Notes: generated from the sequence alone by a model not told the origin. 64,000 nucleotides of DNA from Fimbriimonadales bacterium (GCA_025998675.1 AP024673.1:1577221-1641220); one strand, 5' to 3'. Shown: positions 42,970 through 51,764, counted from the first letter of the stretch. Numbers and translations: made by a program.

Positions 42970-44487
42970 ATGCCGCCGCTGCAGGTGGTGTGGTTCAAGC
43001 GCGATTTGCGCATCGTTGACCACGCGCCCCTGTACGAAGCCAGCCAGCGCGGGTGGGTCGCGCCGCTCTATATCTTCGAGCCCGACCTCTGGCGTCAGCC
43101 CGACGCATCGAACCGCCAGTGGCAGTTCGCCCGTGAGTGCCTGCAGGAGCTGGATCGGGAGCTGGGCGCGCTGGGGGGACAATCGCGCGGGCTGATTGTA
43201 CGCACAGGCGACGCTGTGCAGGCGCTGGAGCAGATTCATCAGGCGCACGGGATTGCCGCGCTGTGGGCGCATCAGGAGGTGGGCAACGACTGGACTTTCC
43301 AGCGCGACCGCGCGGTGCGTCGCTGGGCGCGGCGACGCGGCGTGCCCTTCCACGAGATTCCGCAGGATGGGATTATTCGCGGCTTAAAGTCGCGCGAGGG
43401 CTGGCGCGACCACTGGGAGACGGAGATGAACCGCCCGCTGGTTCCCGCGCCGACGGTGCTACAGATTGCGCCGTTACGTTCCGACCCGCTGCCCGACTCG
43501 GTCGGCGACGATGTGTGTCCGTTCGCGCAGCGGGGCGGGCGCAGTCGCGGGCTGGCGTTGTTGCGCTCGTTTTTGAGCCATCGGGTGCGCGGCTACGCGC
43601 GGGGGCTGTCCTCGCCGCTCACTGCGCCCAGCGCATGCTCGCGTCTGTCGCCGTATCTCACATGGGGCGCGCTCTCGCTGCGCGAGGCGGTGCAGGCGAC
43701 GCGACGCGCCCTCGCCCGCGCCCAGAACGACCCCAGACAGGCAGGCTTGCTCCGCTCCCTGCAGGCGTTCGAATCGCGCCTCTCGTGGCGCAGCCACTTC
43801 ATCCAGCGACTGGAGAGCCTGCCCTCGATTGAGTTCGAGCCGATGCACCCTGCGCTGGCGCACGAGCGCACGGAGATTGACCCCGCGCTGTTCGACGCAT
43901 GGGCGCAGGGACGCACAGGCTACCCCTTCGTGGACGCCTGCATGCGCATGCTGCACGCCACAGGCTGGATTAACTTCCGCATGCGGGCGATGCTGACCGC
44001 CTTTGCGTGCTATCACCTGTGGCAGCCGTGGCGCGCCGTCGGACTGCATCTCGCCCGCCTGTTCGTGGACTACGAGCCAGGCATCCACTGGAGCCAGATT
44101 CAGATGCAATCGGGCAGCACGGGCATCAGCGCGTTCCGAATTTATAATGTGGTCAAGCAGTCGTATGACCAGGACCCGACGGGCGCGTTTATTCGGCGCT
44201 GGGTCCCCGAGTTGCGGCGCGTACCCGTCGCGTGGATTCACGAGCCGTACCGCATGCCGCCCGATTTGCAGCGTCAGTACGGGTGCGTGATTGGCGTGGA
44301 CTATCCCGCGCCGATTGTGGCGCATGAGTCGGCGGCGCGCGCCGCCCGCCAGCGACTGCACGAAGCCTACCGCACGCCCGAAGCGAAAGCCCTCAGCGAG
44401 CAACTGTTGCAACGGCATAGCTCCCGCGCCCGCCGCGAGGCGCGCAGCCAACCCGCCCGCGCCCAGCAGCTGGGGCTATTTGAGTGA
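42970..44487 (+). CDS. Deoxyribodipyrimidine photolyase / cryptochrome family protein
   Basis: The 505-residue flavoprotein has the N-terminal photolyase domain (QVVWFKRDLRIVDHAPLYEA) and the FAD-binding domain (SRLSPYLTWGALSLREA, RTGYPFVDACMRMLHATGWINFRMRAM, WRAVGLHLARLFVDYEPGIHWSQIQMQSG). It would repair UV pyrimidine dimers with light. The motif order looks like a class I-type enzyme; cryptochrome function cannot be excluded from sequence alone. Confidence 0.88.
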   Translation: MPPLQVVWFKRDLRIVDHAPLYEASQRGWVAPLYIFEPDLWRQPDASNRQWQFARECLQELDRELGALGGQSRGLIVRTGDAVQALEQIHQAHGIAALWAHQEVGNDWTFQRDRAVRRWARRRGVPFHEIPQDGIIRGLKSREGWRDHWETEMNRPLVPAPTVLQIAPLRSDPLPDSVGDDVCPFAQRGGRSRGLALLRSFLSHRVRGYARGLSSPLTAPSACSRLSPYLTWGALSLREAVQATRRALARAQNDPRQAGLLRSLQAFESRLSWRSHFIQRLESLPSIEFEPMHPALAHERTEIDPALFDAWAQGRTGYPFVDACMRMLHATGWINFRMRAMLTAFACYHLWQPWRAVGLHLARLFVDYEPGIHWSQIQMQSGSTGISAFRIYNVVKQSYDQDPTGAFIRRWVPELRRVPVAWIHEPYRMPPDLQRQYGCVIGVDYPAPIVAHESAARAARQRLHEAYRTPEAKALSEQLLQRHSSRARREARSQPARAQQLGLFE

Positions 44488-44504
44488 GCGTAGGTTTACG
44501 CGAG

Positions 44505-44558
44505 CTGTCCTTTTCAGAGGGATAGTTTCCCTGTAATCTATCCCTCTGAAAAGGACAG
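44505..44558. terminator. Perfect 21-bp inverted repeat between photolyase and tyrS
   Basis: CTGTCCTTTTCAGAGGGATAG and its exact complement surround a 12-nt loop. It lies 17 nt after the photolyase stop and is the most perfect hairpin of the window, so probably a terminator, though a U-run is missing. It ends 25 nt before the tyrS -10. Confidence 0.6.
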
Positions 44559-44583
44559 ATGTCTCTACGCACTCTGGATGAGG

Positions 44584-44598
44584 TACACTACTCGCCCG
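44584..44598 (+). promoter_or_regulatory. Leaderless-type -10 that decides the tyrS start
   Basis: GGTACACT ends at 44589, 9 nt before ATG 44599. The upstream ATG at 44578 would place the promoter inside the gene. Confidence 0.55.
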
Positions 44599-45816
44599 AT
44601 GCAGGCAAGTATCGCGGAGCAGATAAGCGCGCTACGGCGCGGCGCGGACGACATCATCACCGAAGCGGAGCTGGAAGCCAAGCTCGCGCGGGGCAAGCCC
44701 CTGCGCGTCAAGCTCGGCATCGACCCCACCGCGCCCGATGTGCATCTTGGCTGGGCGGTCGTGCTGCGCAAACTGCGCCAGTTTCAGGACTTCGGGCACA
44801 CCGCCTGCCTGATTGTCGGCGACTTCACGGCGATGATTGGCGACCCGACAGGCAAATCCAAAACCCGACGCCAGCTCAGCCGCGAGGAGGTGATGGGCTA
44901 TGTGGAGCGCCTCAAGCCGCAACTGTTCCGCATTCTGGACCCCGAGCGCACGCAGGTCTACTACAACGCCGACTGGCTGGGCAAGATGGGCTTCGCGGAG
45001 GTGATTCAGCTCGCCAGCCGGTACACCGTCGCCCGCATTCTGGAGCGCGAGGACTTCGCGAACCGCCTCGCGAACAACCTGCCGCTGGGCATGCACGAAA
45101 TCCTCTACCCGCTCTGTCAGGGCTACGACTCGGTGGCGATTGAGGCGGATGTGGAGCTGGGCGGCAGCGACCAGCGGTTCAACAACCTCGTCGGGCGCGA
45201 CCTGCAGCGCGAGTACGGGCAGGAGCCGCAGGTGGTGTTCCTGATGCCCCTGCTGATTGGGCTGGACGGCAAGGAGAAGATGAGCCAGTCGCTGGGCAAC
45301 TACATCGGCATCAGCGAGCCGCCCGACCAGATGTTCGGCAAGGTGATGAGCCTGCCTGATGAACTGATGACGCACTACTTTGTGCTGTGTACCGATGTGC
45401 CGCTGGAGGAGGTGCAGTCGCTGGAGCGCGACTGGCGCGAAGGCAGGGTCAACCCACGCGATGTGAAGCGGCGGCTGGCGCGGGAGATTGTCGCGATTTA
45501 CCACTCGCCGGACGCCGCCGCGCACGCCGACGAGGAGTTCCTGCGCATCTTCTCGCAGCGGCAGGCGCCCACCGACGCGCCCGAAGTCGCCATCCCGCCG
45601 CAGCTCATCCGCGAAGACGGCACGGTGATGCTCGCCGCGCTGATTGCGGGGATTGGCTACGCCTCCAGCAACTCGGAGGCGCGTCGGCTAATTCAGGGCG
45701 GGGGCGTGGAGCTGGATGGCGCGCGCGTGAGCGACCCGACCGCTGTGTTCCCTGCGGACGAACTGCGCGGGCGACTGCTGCGCGTGGGCAAGCACAAATT
45801 CGCGCGATTGTGCTGA
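44599..45816 (+). CDS. tyrS: Tyrosyl-tRNA synthetase
   Basis: Charges tRNA-Tyr with tyrosine. The 405-residue class I synthetase has the HIGH-type motif DVHLGW (49-52), GDFTAMIGDPTGKSKTR, the tyrosine-site ALGGSDQ-like ELGGSDQRFNN, the KMSKS-type KMSQS at 227-231, and a C-terminal S4 RNA-binding domain (SSNSEARRLIQGGGVELDGARVSDP). It is the HLGH/TyrRZ-like long-insert type. ATG 44599 is chosen because of the promoter spacing and a normal N-terminus (MQASIAEQISALRRG). Confidence 0.95.
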   Translation: MQASIAEQISALRRGADDIITEAELEAKLARGKPLRVKLGIDPTAPDVHLGWAVVLRKLRQFQDFGHTACLIVGDFTAMIGDPTGKSKTRRQLSREEVMGYVERLKPQLFRILDPERTQVYYNADWLGKMGFAEVIQLASRYTVARILEREDFANRLANNLPLGMHEILYPLCQGYDSVAIEADVELGGSDQRFNNLVGRDLQREYGQEPQVVFLMPLLIGLDGKEKMSQSLGNYIGISEPPDQMFGKVMSLPDELMTHYFVLCTDVPLEEVQSLERDWREGRVNPRDVKRRLAREIVAIYHSPDAAAHADEEFLRIFSQRQAPTDAPEVAIPPQLIREDGTVMLAALIAGIGYASSNSEARRLIQGGGVELDGARVSDPTAVFPADELRGRLLRVGKHKFARLC

Positions 45817-45819
45817 CGG

Positions 45820-46087
45820 CTACTCCTCCAGCGCGCGCTGCAGGTCTATCGCGAATCCGGGTAACGCCTCTGGTTGGAAGGGCAGCCCCGCTGTTGCCGT
45901 CGCGCCAATTACATACCCCTCAGGCGTCCAGCGCAACTCCTGCACGGCGAGCGTCTCCGAGATGGCGGCGCGTTGGGTAGGCGATTGGTATAAGTGTCCC
46001 GTCGATAAGCTCACAGCGCGGCTCCAGCTCCGCCTGCAGCCACGCCTCGAGTGTCCACTGCGCTGTCTGCGTCGCCGTCGGAGGCAT
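45820..46087 (-). pseudogene. Decayed Uma2-family (DUF820) nuclease gene
   Basis: From ATG 46087 the frame reads WTLEAWLQAELEPRCELIDG, the start of a Uma2-like PD-(D/E)XK protein, then TLIPI and is lost. The other frame resumes with ELRWTPEGYVIGATATAGL and PGFAIDLQRALEE, the family's C-terminus. About 100 central codons with the catalytic residues are gone (normal length about 190). At the junction the sequence is TTATACCAATC, which equals the MITE terminus. A TAGAAT lies 6 nt before the ATG. Confidence 0.75.
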
Positions 46088-46096
46088 ACTCCGATT

Positions 46097-47992
46097 CTAC
46101 CCCGTTTGCTTACGCGGCGGCAGCGCCTCCAGCACCTGCAGGGCAATCTGCGCGTTGCCTGCGGGGGGCATCAGGTAAATTCCCTGCGCGTAGGGGTCTG
46201 CCTGACGCACGAAATCCCGCGCAATCTCCAGCCCGACCTGCAGCGCGGAGTCTTCGGGCGCGTCCACCATGCGCCGCAGGATGGCTTCGGGAATCTCGAT
46301 GCCGGGCACTTCGTTGTGCATAAATTCGGCGTGGCGCGCGCTGCGCAGGGGCAACACGCCCACAAACCACGGCGTGCGCAGTTTGTGCAGCAGCTCCGCC
46401 GTGCGCTCCACAAGAGGCATCTCGAACAGCGGCTGGGTGTAAATCAGGTGCGCGCCCTCGTCGATTTTGCGGCACAGGCGTTCGTCTTCGGCGTCCTGGT
46501 CGGGCGCGAGGGGGTTGTAGGCGGCGGCAATCGTGAAGTTCGCATACACGCCGATGCTGTTGCCCGCCAGGTCGCGCCCTTCGTTGAACCGCCGCAGGAT
46601 GCGCACCAGCCCCACTGCGTCCACATCGAACACGCTGGTCGCCGTCGGGTAGTCGCCAATCTGCGCGGGGTCGCCCGTGATTGCCAGCACATTCCGAATG
46701 CCCAGCGCGTGCGCGCCCAGCAGGTCGGACTGGATCGCCAGCAGGTTGCGGTCGCGGCAGGCGAAGTGCATCATCACCTCGATGCCCGCGTCGCGCTGGA
46801 TGATGTGCGAGGTCGCGATTACATTCATGCGCAGGCGCGCCCGCGCCCCGTCCGAGATGTCAATCATATGCACGCCGTTCTCTTTCAGCAGGCGCGCGTT
46901 CTCGATGACCTTCTGGATTTTCAGCCCGCGCGGCAGGTCGAGTTCGACGGTAATCACGCGCTCCCTGCCCAGCAGTTGCGACAGGCGCGACGGCTCGGCG
47001 GTCGGGAGTTCCTCTTTTGGGGCGCGTTCGCGCGTGCGCACGGCGACGGCAGCGCGGGGTCGGGTCTTCGCCGTGCCTGCGTATTGGGCGACGGCGCGGG
47101 TATGGTCGGGCGTCGTGCCGCAGCAGCCGCCGACAATCGTCGCGCCCGCCTCCACCAGCCGCGCCGCGTACTTGCCGAAATAGTCGGGATGGATGTCGTA
47201 CACCACCTGCCCGCGCACCAGCTGGGGCAAGCCTGGGGTGGGCATCGCGCTGATAGGCAGCTCCGTCGCGCCCGCCATCATCCGCACGATGTCCAGCATC
47301 CGCTGCGGACCCACGATGCAGTTGCCGCCCACCGCGTCGATGTCCAGCGACTGGAGCTGCTCGGCAAAGCGTTCGGGCAGCCCGTCCATCAGCGTCTCGC
47401 CGTCCTCCACGAAGCCTTTGGAGGCGATGATGGGCGCATCGGGCGCGAGGCGGCGCGCCACACGAATCGCCAGCGCCAGCTCCTGCGGGTCAATAAAAGT
47501 CTCAAAAATCAGCCCGTCCACGCCGCCTTCCAGCAGGGCGCGGATTTGCTCCTCGAACGCCTGTTCCGCTTCGGCAAGTCGCACCTCGCCCATCGGCTCC
47601 AGCGGCTTGCCCACGGGTCCGACCGCGCCGAACACAAGCGCGTCCGCGCCGACCGCCTCGCGCGCCAGTTGCGCCGCCGTGCGGTTGATGCGCCGTACCA
47701 GCGCATCGGGCGAGCCGAACTGTTCCAGCAGGCTGTAGGCGGGGGGCAGCTCGCTGCCGCGCTCGGGCAGGTTCAGCAGGCGGATGCGGTTCGCAAAATA
47801 GGTGTTGGTCTCAATCAGTCGTGCGCCCGCGTCGTAGTATTCACGATGCAGGGCGCGCACCACCTCGGGATGGGTCAGGCTCGCCAGCTCATAGGGCTGG
47901 GGAACCCCGCGCAGGGCAAGCATCGTGCCCAGCGCCCCATCGGCGACCAGCGCGCCCTGCGCCAACCGCTCCCGAAACGCCGCTCGGGTCAT
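46097..47992 (-). CDS. Bifunctional homocysteine S-methyltransferase / methylenetetrahydrofolate reductase
   Basis: The 631-residue protein joins a zinc-dependent homocysteine methyltransferase (ADGALGTML, ETNTYFANR, GGNC at 222-225 and GGCCGTTPDH at 288-295, giving Cys225, 290, 291) to a MetF-like domain (ITVELDLPRG, HFACRDRNLLAIQSDLLGAHALGIRNVLAITGDP, GAHLIYTQPLFE). It is the YitJ-type fusion that both makes methyl-THF and methylates homocysteine. ATG 47992 is 9 nt after TATACT (48007-48002). It ends against the decayed Uma2 gene. Confidence 0.92.
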   Translation of the reverse strand: MTRAAFRERLAQGALVADGALGTMLALRGVPQPYELASLTHPEVVRALHREYYDAGARLIETNTYFANRIRLLNLPERGSELPPAYSLLEQFGSPDALVRRINRTAAQLAREAVGADALVFGAVGPVGKPLEPMGEVRLAEAEQAFEEQIRALLEGGVDGLIFETFIDPQELALAIRVARRLAPDAPIIASKGFVEDGETLMDGLPERFAEQLQSLDIDAVGGNCIVGPQRMLDIVRMMAGATELPISAMPTPGLPQLVRGQVVYDIHPDYFGKYAARLVEAGATIVGGCCGTTPDHTRAVAQYAGTAKTRPRAAVAVRTRERAPKEELPTAEPSRLSQLLGRERVITVELDLPRGLKIQKVIENARLLKENGVHMIDISDGARARLRMNVIATSHIIQRDAGIEVMMHFACRDRNLLAIQSDLLGAHALGIRNVLAITGDPAQIGDYPTATSVFDVDAVGLVRILRRFNEGRDLAGNSIGVYANFTIAAAYNPLAPDQDAEDERLCRKIDEGAHLIYTQPLFEMPLVERTAELLHKLRTPWFVGVLPLRSARHAEFMHNEVPGIEIPEAILRRMVDAPEDSALQVGLEIARDFVRQADPYAQGIYLMPPAGNAQIALQVLEALPPRKQTG

Positions 47993-48054
47993 TTCAAGGG
48001 AAGTATACCTGAGCCTGCTCGCAACTGGATGGCGAAATTCCCAGACAGGTGAAC

Positions 48055-48200
48055 CTGCTCTGTTGCAAGGATGCTTGTTTTGTCTTCTGGCGCCGCTCTC
48101 TTCGCCGCGTGGGGCGCGGCGATCGCGCCCCTACCCAGCCTGTACGGACGCGGTTCCCGCGTCCTATTCCCTAACTCCCCCATTCTTTGCAACAGAGCAG
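48055..48200. repeat. Non-coding inverted-repeat element with inner hairpins
   Basis: The ends CTGCTCTGTTGCAAGGATG and CATTCTTTGCAACAGAGCAG are inverted copies (14 bp perfect, then partial). Inside are GGGGCGCG-GCGAT-CGCGCCCC and GGACGCGG-TTC-CCGCGTCC. It is built like a MITE but unrelated in sequence to the ATACCAATC family. 48201-48375 holds only a hairpin (AGGTTCC 48290-48296 / GGAACCT 48313-48319) that may terminate the gene at 48376. Confidence 0.55.
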
Positions 48201-48375
48201 CTTCAGTCGTCGTGCAGAATCGCGTCGTGGCAAGCGTGGAAACACCCACAAACGGCGCACTCCTCAAAAACCTACCCCTTTAAGCCTGCAGGTTCCCCCT
48301 ACTGGCGCAGGAGGAACCTTACGGAGGGTGGTCTTACGAACGATAAACGCGCGGGCGATATTCGCGCCGCCGCGT

Positions 48376-49026
48376 TCAGAACAACCGAAACGGCGTGAAG
48401 GCGAGATACACGCCAAACAAATCGCCGTCGCGCGTCTGACTATGGCGCGAGTAGTAGGTGTAGAGGTACATATAGTCGTTCAGGCTGCGTCCCGCGCCGA
48501 CGCTGGTGTAGGCGTCCCCGCTGGGGAAACGATAATACTCCAGCGCGAGGTCCAGCCCGAATGGGAGCGAGGTCTGGAACGCGCCGCTCCAGCCCGTGCG
48601 GTTGCCCTGCTGATACGCGCCCAGATGGAACCTGCCGAACGAGACGGTCTGCGTGCCCACCACATAGAAGGTGGGATTCGCGTTTTCGGTGATGCCCATC
48701 GCGCCGACCGCGACGCCCGGTGAACGCTTCGATTCGGGCGTCAGCACGAAACGCGCATTCGCCAGCGTCTGGCGGGGCTGGTTGTTGTCCAGTCCGACAA
48801 AATCGATGCCGAAGTCGAACCGCTCGGTGAGCATCAGCTGGGTGTAGAGGCAGCGCGTGCGCGTCTGGCTATAGTAGCGCGGTACGCCGTACTGTTCCGT
48901 TGCCAGATAGACCGAACGCGGCGAGCTGAGATTCGCGGTGGGCATAAAGACCACCGTTTCGGGGATTGCCAGCGCCCCCGACAGACAGAGCAGACTCAGT
49001 GAACACACAATTGTCCAGCGTTTCAT
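48376..49026 (-). CDS. Secreted beta-barrel-like protein of unknown function
   Basis: 216 residues with a signal peptide (RWTIVCSLSLLCLSGALAIP), then alternating hydrophobic-polar strands with many aromatic residues (FHLGAYQQGNRTGWSGAF, DLALEYYRFPSGDAYTSVG) ending FGVYLAFTPFRLF. A terminal Phe and aromatic girdles are typical of outer-membrane barrels, here probably 8-10 strands. ATG 49026 has an AGGTG site; the GTG at 49035 overlaps that site. No family recognised. Confidence 0.65.
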   Translation of the reverse strand: MKRWTIVCSLSLLCLSGALAIPETVVFMPTANLSSPRSVYLATEQYGVPRYYSQTRTRCLYTQLMLTERFDFGIDFVGLDNNQPRQTLANARFVLTPESKRSPGVAVGAMGITENANPTFYVVGTQTVSFGRFHLGAYQQGNRTGWSGAFQTSLPFGLDLALEYYRFPSGDAYTSVGAGRSLNDYMYLYTYYSRHSQTRDGDLFGVYLAFTPFRLF

Positions 49027-49112
49027 TGGTTTCACCTCGTGAAGGCTATTCCATATTGGCGCGTGCGTTTACCATCGTGTGGGGGGTGTATCAGGTACTC
49101 TTAGGGGTTGGC

Positions 49113-50039
49113 GTGCAGGGCGCGGTTGAGCATTATCTGGTAATGTTCCTGCTCCTGTTGCTGCTGGGCTACGGGCTGCGGCGCGGGGGCGTGTTGACGG
49201 AGGAGACGACGGCGTGGCTGGCGCGGCTGGTGTCGCTTGCGCCGTTGCCCGCGCTGGTGCTGAGCGCGCTGGCGAAGGCGTCCTTCTCGGCGACGCTGTT
49301 TGGTGTGTGGGGCGTCGCGATGCTCTCTGTGTGGCTGGGGATGGGACTGGCGTGGCTGATAGGGACGATGCTGCCGCTTGCCGCGCCGACGCGCGTGCTG
49401 CTCATGGTGCAGGGCAGTATCAGCAACACGGGGTTCCTGGGCACGCCGCTGATTGCCGCGCTGTATAATCACGAGCCGAACCTCGTCGCCGCCGCCGTCG
49501 CCTACGATATGGGCGTCACCAGTGTGATGATTCACCTGGTGGGCGCTCGGCTCCTCGCGCGTGCAGGCGCGTCGAACGGCGTCGCAGACGGGGCGAACGG
49601 ACTGCGACGGCTGGCGCAGATGCCTGTGTTCTGGGCGACCGCACTGGGCTACACGCTCATGCTCACAGGACTGCGCCTGCCCGATCCGCTGCTGTTCACG
49701 CTGGAACGGCTGGGGCAGACCACCACGCCGCTGGTGCTGCTGGCGATTGGCGGGATGCTACACGGGCGCACGCTGGGCGCACGCTGGAAAGCCGTCGCGC
49801 TGATTGTGGGCTTCAAAACGCTGGTCATGCCGCTGCTGATGCTGGGGTTGCTGCGCATGGCGGCGCTGCCCCCATTCGCAGCAAACGCCCTCTTGCTCCA
49901 GAGCGCGATGCCCACCGTGATGGCGAGCGCGGTCTACGCCGCCGCGTTCCGCACCGAGCCAGAGCTGGCGTCGGCGGTCGTCGTGGCGTCGACGGTCGTC
50001 GCGCTCGCGTTGCTGCCCGTGTGGATGGGCATGCGTTAA
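49113..50039 (+). CDS. Auxin efflux carrier (AEC) family permease
   Basis: About 308 residues and ten membrane segments arranged as two inverted halves, with the typical NTGFLGTPLIAAL and PFAANALLLQSAMPTVMASAVYAAAF segments of bacterial AEC transporters; substrates are unknown carboxylates. The frame is open from 48966, overlapping the divergent gene's signal peptide, but a TACTCT (49096-49101) lies 11 nt before GTG 49113, and the first helix begins just after it, so GTG is preferred. Neighbours give no hint on substrate. Confidence 0.82.
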   Translation: MQGAVEHYLVMFLLLLLLGYGLRRGGVLTEETTAWLARLVSLAPLPALVLSALAKASFSATLFGVWGVAMLSVWLGMGLAWLIGTMLPLAAPTRVLLMVQGSISNTGFLGTPLIAALYNHEPNLVAAAVAYDMGVTSVMIHLVGARLLARAGASNGVADGANGLRRLAQMPVFWATALGYTLMLTGLRLPDPLLFTLERLGQTTTPLVLLAIGGMLHGRTLGARWKAVALIVGFKTLVMPLLMLGLLRMAALPPFAANALLLQSAMPTVMASAVYAAAFRTEPELASAVVVASTVVALALLPVWMGMR

Positions 50040-50068
50040 AAAAAGCGTGGAGCCTTTGCAGGCTCCAC
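50038..50068 (-). terminator. Intrinsic terminator for minus-strand transcripts
   Basis: GTGGAGCC-TGCAAA-GGCTCCAC followed on the minus strand by GC and a run of U (A-run 50038-50044 on plus). The A-run overlaps the stop codon of the convergent AEC gene. Confidence 0.75.
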
Positions 50069-50124
50069 AGAGGGAGGTTGGGTTAACAAGGCTGTGCGGT
50101 CTGCTCTGCCACCTGTGCGGTGGC
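50038..50124 (-). ncRNA. Candidate small RNA (about 87 nt)
   Basis: A minus-strand TATAAT (50136-50131) would start an RNA at about 50124, whose first bases form GCCACC-GCACA-GGTGGC, and which ends at the intrinsic terminator. It has no ORF. Alternatively this is just the trailer of the cyclase mRNA. The TATAAT also reads on the plus strand (50133-50138). Confidence 0.3.
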
Positions 50125-50178
50125 ATGGCTATTATAATTCGGTTTTGGGAGAATTGGTGCTGTTAAATTTGCCAGATT

Positions 50179-50808
50179 TTAGCGGAGGGTGCGCAGGGCG
50201 ACTCGCGCGGGCGCGCCGTCCGCGCCTTCAATCAGCAGGGGCATGCAGAGCAGTTCGTATTCGCCCGCCTCAATCGCGCTGAGGTTCAGCCCCTCGATGA
50301 TGATTTTGCCCGCGCCGCAGAGCTTATGATGCACTTCGGGCGCCGCGCCATACCGCTCGATGGAGAGATAGTCCACCCCGACCACATCCACGCAGTGGCG
50401 CAGGAGCCAGTCCGCGGCGTCGGGCGTGAGGGCGACATGCGCCGTGTCGAACTCGTGCGTCTGCTCCCAGCGCGCGCTGTTGTCGGTTTTGAGCAGCAGG
50501 CGCGTGATATTCGGCGGGATGCTGGCGTTCTCCAGCGCGTCGGCGGTGATGTGCGGATAGCCGCGCAGGTCGGCGACCCAGCACGCGCCAATCAGCCGCG
50601 CCAGCGGAATCTCGTGAATGCGCTTGCCCGAATCGTTGAAGTGCCACGGGGCGTCGATATGCGTGCCTGAATGGGTTCCGAGCATCAGCCGCGAGCCGTT
50701 GCACACGCCCCCGTCCGCCATGCGCACGACGGGAATCAGCTCGAACGGCGCGTCGCCCGGATAGGTCGGCATCGGCTGGCGCAGCGGCACACTGATGTCC
50801 AGTATCAT
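50179..50808 (-). CDS. Cyclase / kynurenine formamidase-like metal hydrolase
   Basis: The 209-residue protein has the PF04199 cyclase motif GTHSGTHIDAPWHF (His and Asp metal ligands) and GVDYLSIER and GLNLSAIEAGEYELLCMPLLIEGADGAPAR, all typical of KynB-like hydrolases of ring amides or esters. No tryptophan-catabolism genes are adjacent, so the substrate is open. The -10 TATAAT (50821-50816) overlaps the rluD stop codon and ends 7 nt before ATG 50808. Confidence 0.88.
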   Translation of the reverse strand: MILDISVPLRQPMPTYPGDAPFELIPVVRMADGGVCNGSRLMLGTHSGTHIDAPWHFNDSGKRIHEIPLARLIGACWVADLRGYPHITADALENASIPPNITRLLLKTDNSARWEQTHEFDTAHVALTPDAADWLLRHCVDVVGVDYLSIERYGAAPEVHHKLCGAGKIIIEGLNLSAIEAGEYELLCMPLLIEGADGAPARVALRTLR

Positions 50809-50821
50809 CGCGCGAATTATA
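50809..50821 (-). promoter_or_regulatory. Leaderless-type promoter of the cyclase gene
   Basis: GGTATAAT with hexamer 50821-50816, 7 nt before the ATG. It coincides with the last codon and stop of rluD. Confidence 0.6.
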
Positions 50822-51764
50822 CCGCTGTGCGCAGCAGGTGCAGGAAGTGCTGGAAGTCGTCGGGCAGGGGCGCGGTGAACTGCATGGGCGCGCCCGTGAT
50901 GGGATGTTCAAACGCGAGCGTCGCGGCGTGGAGCAGTTGCCCCTGCAGGTGGGCGAGCGCCTCGGCGAGCGCGGGCGACCAGTGGCGCGGGGGCTGGCGC
51001 ACGCCGCCGTAGAGCGGGTCGCCCACGACAGGATGCCCGACCGCGCTGGCATGCACGCGCACCTGATGCGTGCGTCCCGTCTCCAGCCGCGCCGAGAGCA
51101 AGGCGCACTCGCGGAACGCCTCCTGAAGCGTGAAGTGCGTGCGGGCGGGGCGCGCTTTGCCTGCCGCGATCGCCGCCGCGTCCAGCGCCGCCATCTTTTT
51201 GCGATGGACGGGGTGGCGTCCAATCGGCAGGTCTACCGAGAAGCGCGCCGTGCGGGGAACGCCCCATACCAGCGCAAGGTAGACGCGCTCGATGGCATGG
51301 CGCTGGAGCGCACGGCTCAGCCGCGCGTGCGCCAGATCCGTTTTGGCGACCACCAGCAGCCCTGTCGTGTCTCTGTCGAGCCGATGCACAATGCCGGGGC
51401 GGAACCCGGCGCTTCCCTGCGCGAGTGTGGGGCTGTGCGCCAGCAGGGCGTTGACCAGCGTGCCGTGCGGGTGTCCGGGCGCAGGATGGACGGTCAACCC
51501 GCGCGGCTTGTCCACCACCAGCAGGTGGTCGTCCTCGTAGACGATGGGCACGGGAATGGCTTCGGGCGTGAGGTCGTAATCGGGCGGGCGGTCGGGCGGC
51601 AGCGTGTAGTCCACCGTGTCGCCCGGGCGCAGGCGATGGGCGGGCTTGGCGACAGGCTGTCCGTTCACGCGCACCTGACCCGCCTCAATCCACTCTTGCC
51701 AGCGGGCGCGGCTGATGTCGGGGTGTCGCGCGCTGAGGTAGCGATCGAGGCGTTGCGCGCTCAT
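50817..51764 (-). CDS. rluD: RluA/RluD-type 23S rRNA pseudouridine synthase
   Basis: Converts specific uridines of rRNA to pseudouridine. 315 residues: N-terminal S4 domain (QRLDRYLSARHPDISRARWQEWIEAGQVRVNG), then the catalytic domain with DDHLLVVDKPRGLTVHP, HRLDRDTTGLLVVAKT (catalytic Asp) and ETGRTHQVRVHASAVGHPVVGDPLYG. ATG 51764 overlaps the stop of the upstream gene (ATGA), so the two are translated together. Assignment to RluD rather than another RluA member is by similarity of layout. Confidence 0.92.
   Translation of the reverse strand: MSAQRLDRYLSARHPDISRARWQEWIEAGQVRVNGQPVAKPAHRLRPGDTVDYTLPPDRPPDYDLTPEAIPVPIVYEDDHLLVVDKPRGLTVHPAPGHPHGTLVNALLAHSPTLAQGSAGFRPGIVHRLDRDTTGLLVVAKTDLAHARLSRALQRHAIERVYLALVWGVPRTARFSVDLPIGRHPVHRKKMAALDAAAIAAGKARPARTHFTLQEAFRECALLSARLETGRTHQVRVHASAVGHPVVGDPLYGGVRQPPRHWSPALAEALAHLQGQLLHAATLAFEHPITGAPMQFTAPLPDDFQHFLHLLRTAV

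Noticed and set aside
44490-44600. T-box leader before tyrS
   Set aside because: The hairpin lies upstream of the tyrS -10, and no specifier loop or antiterminator consensus is present.
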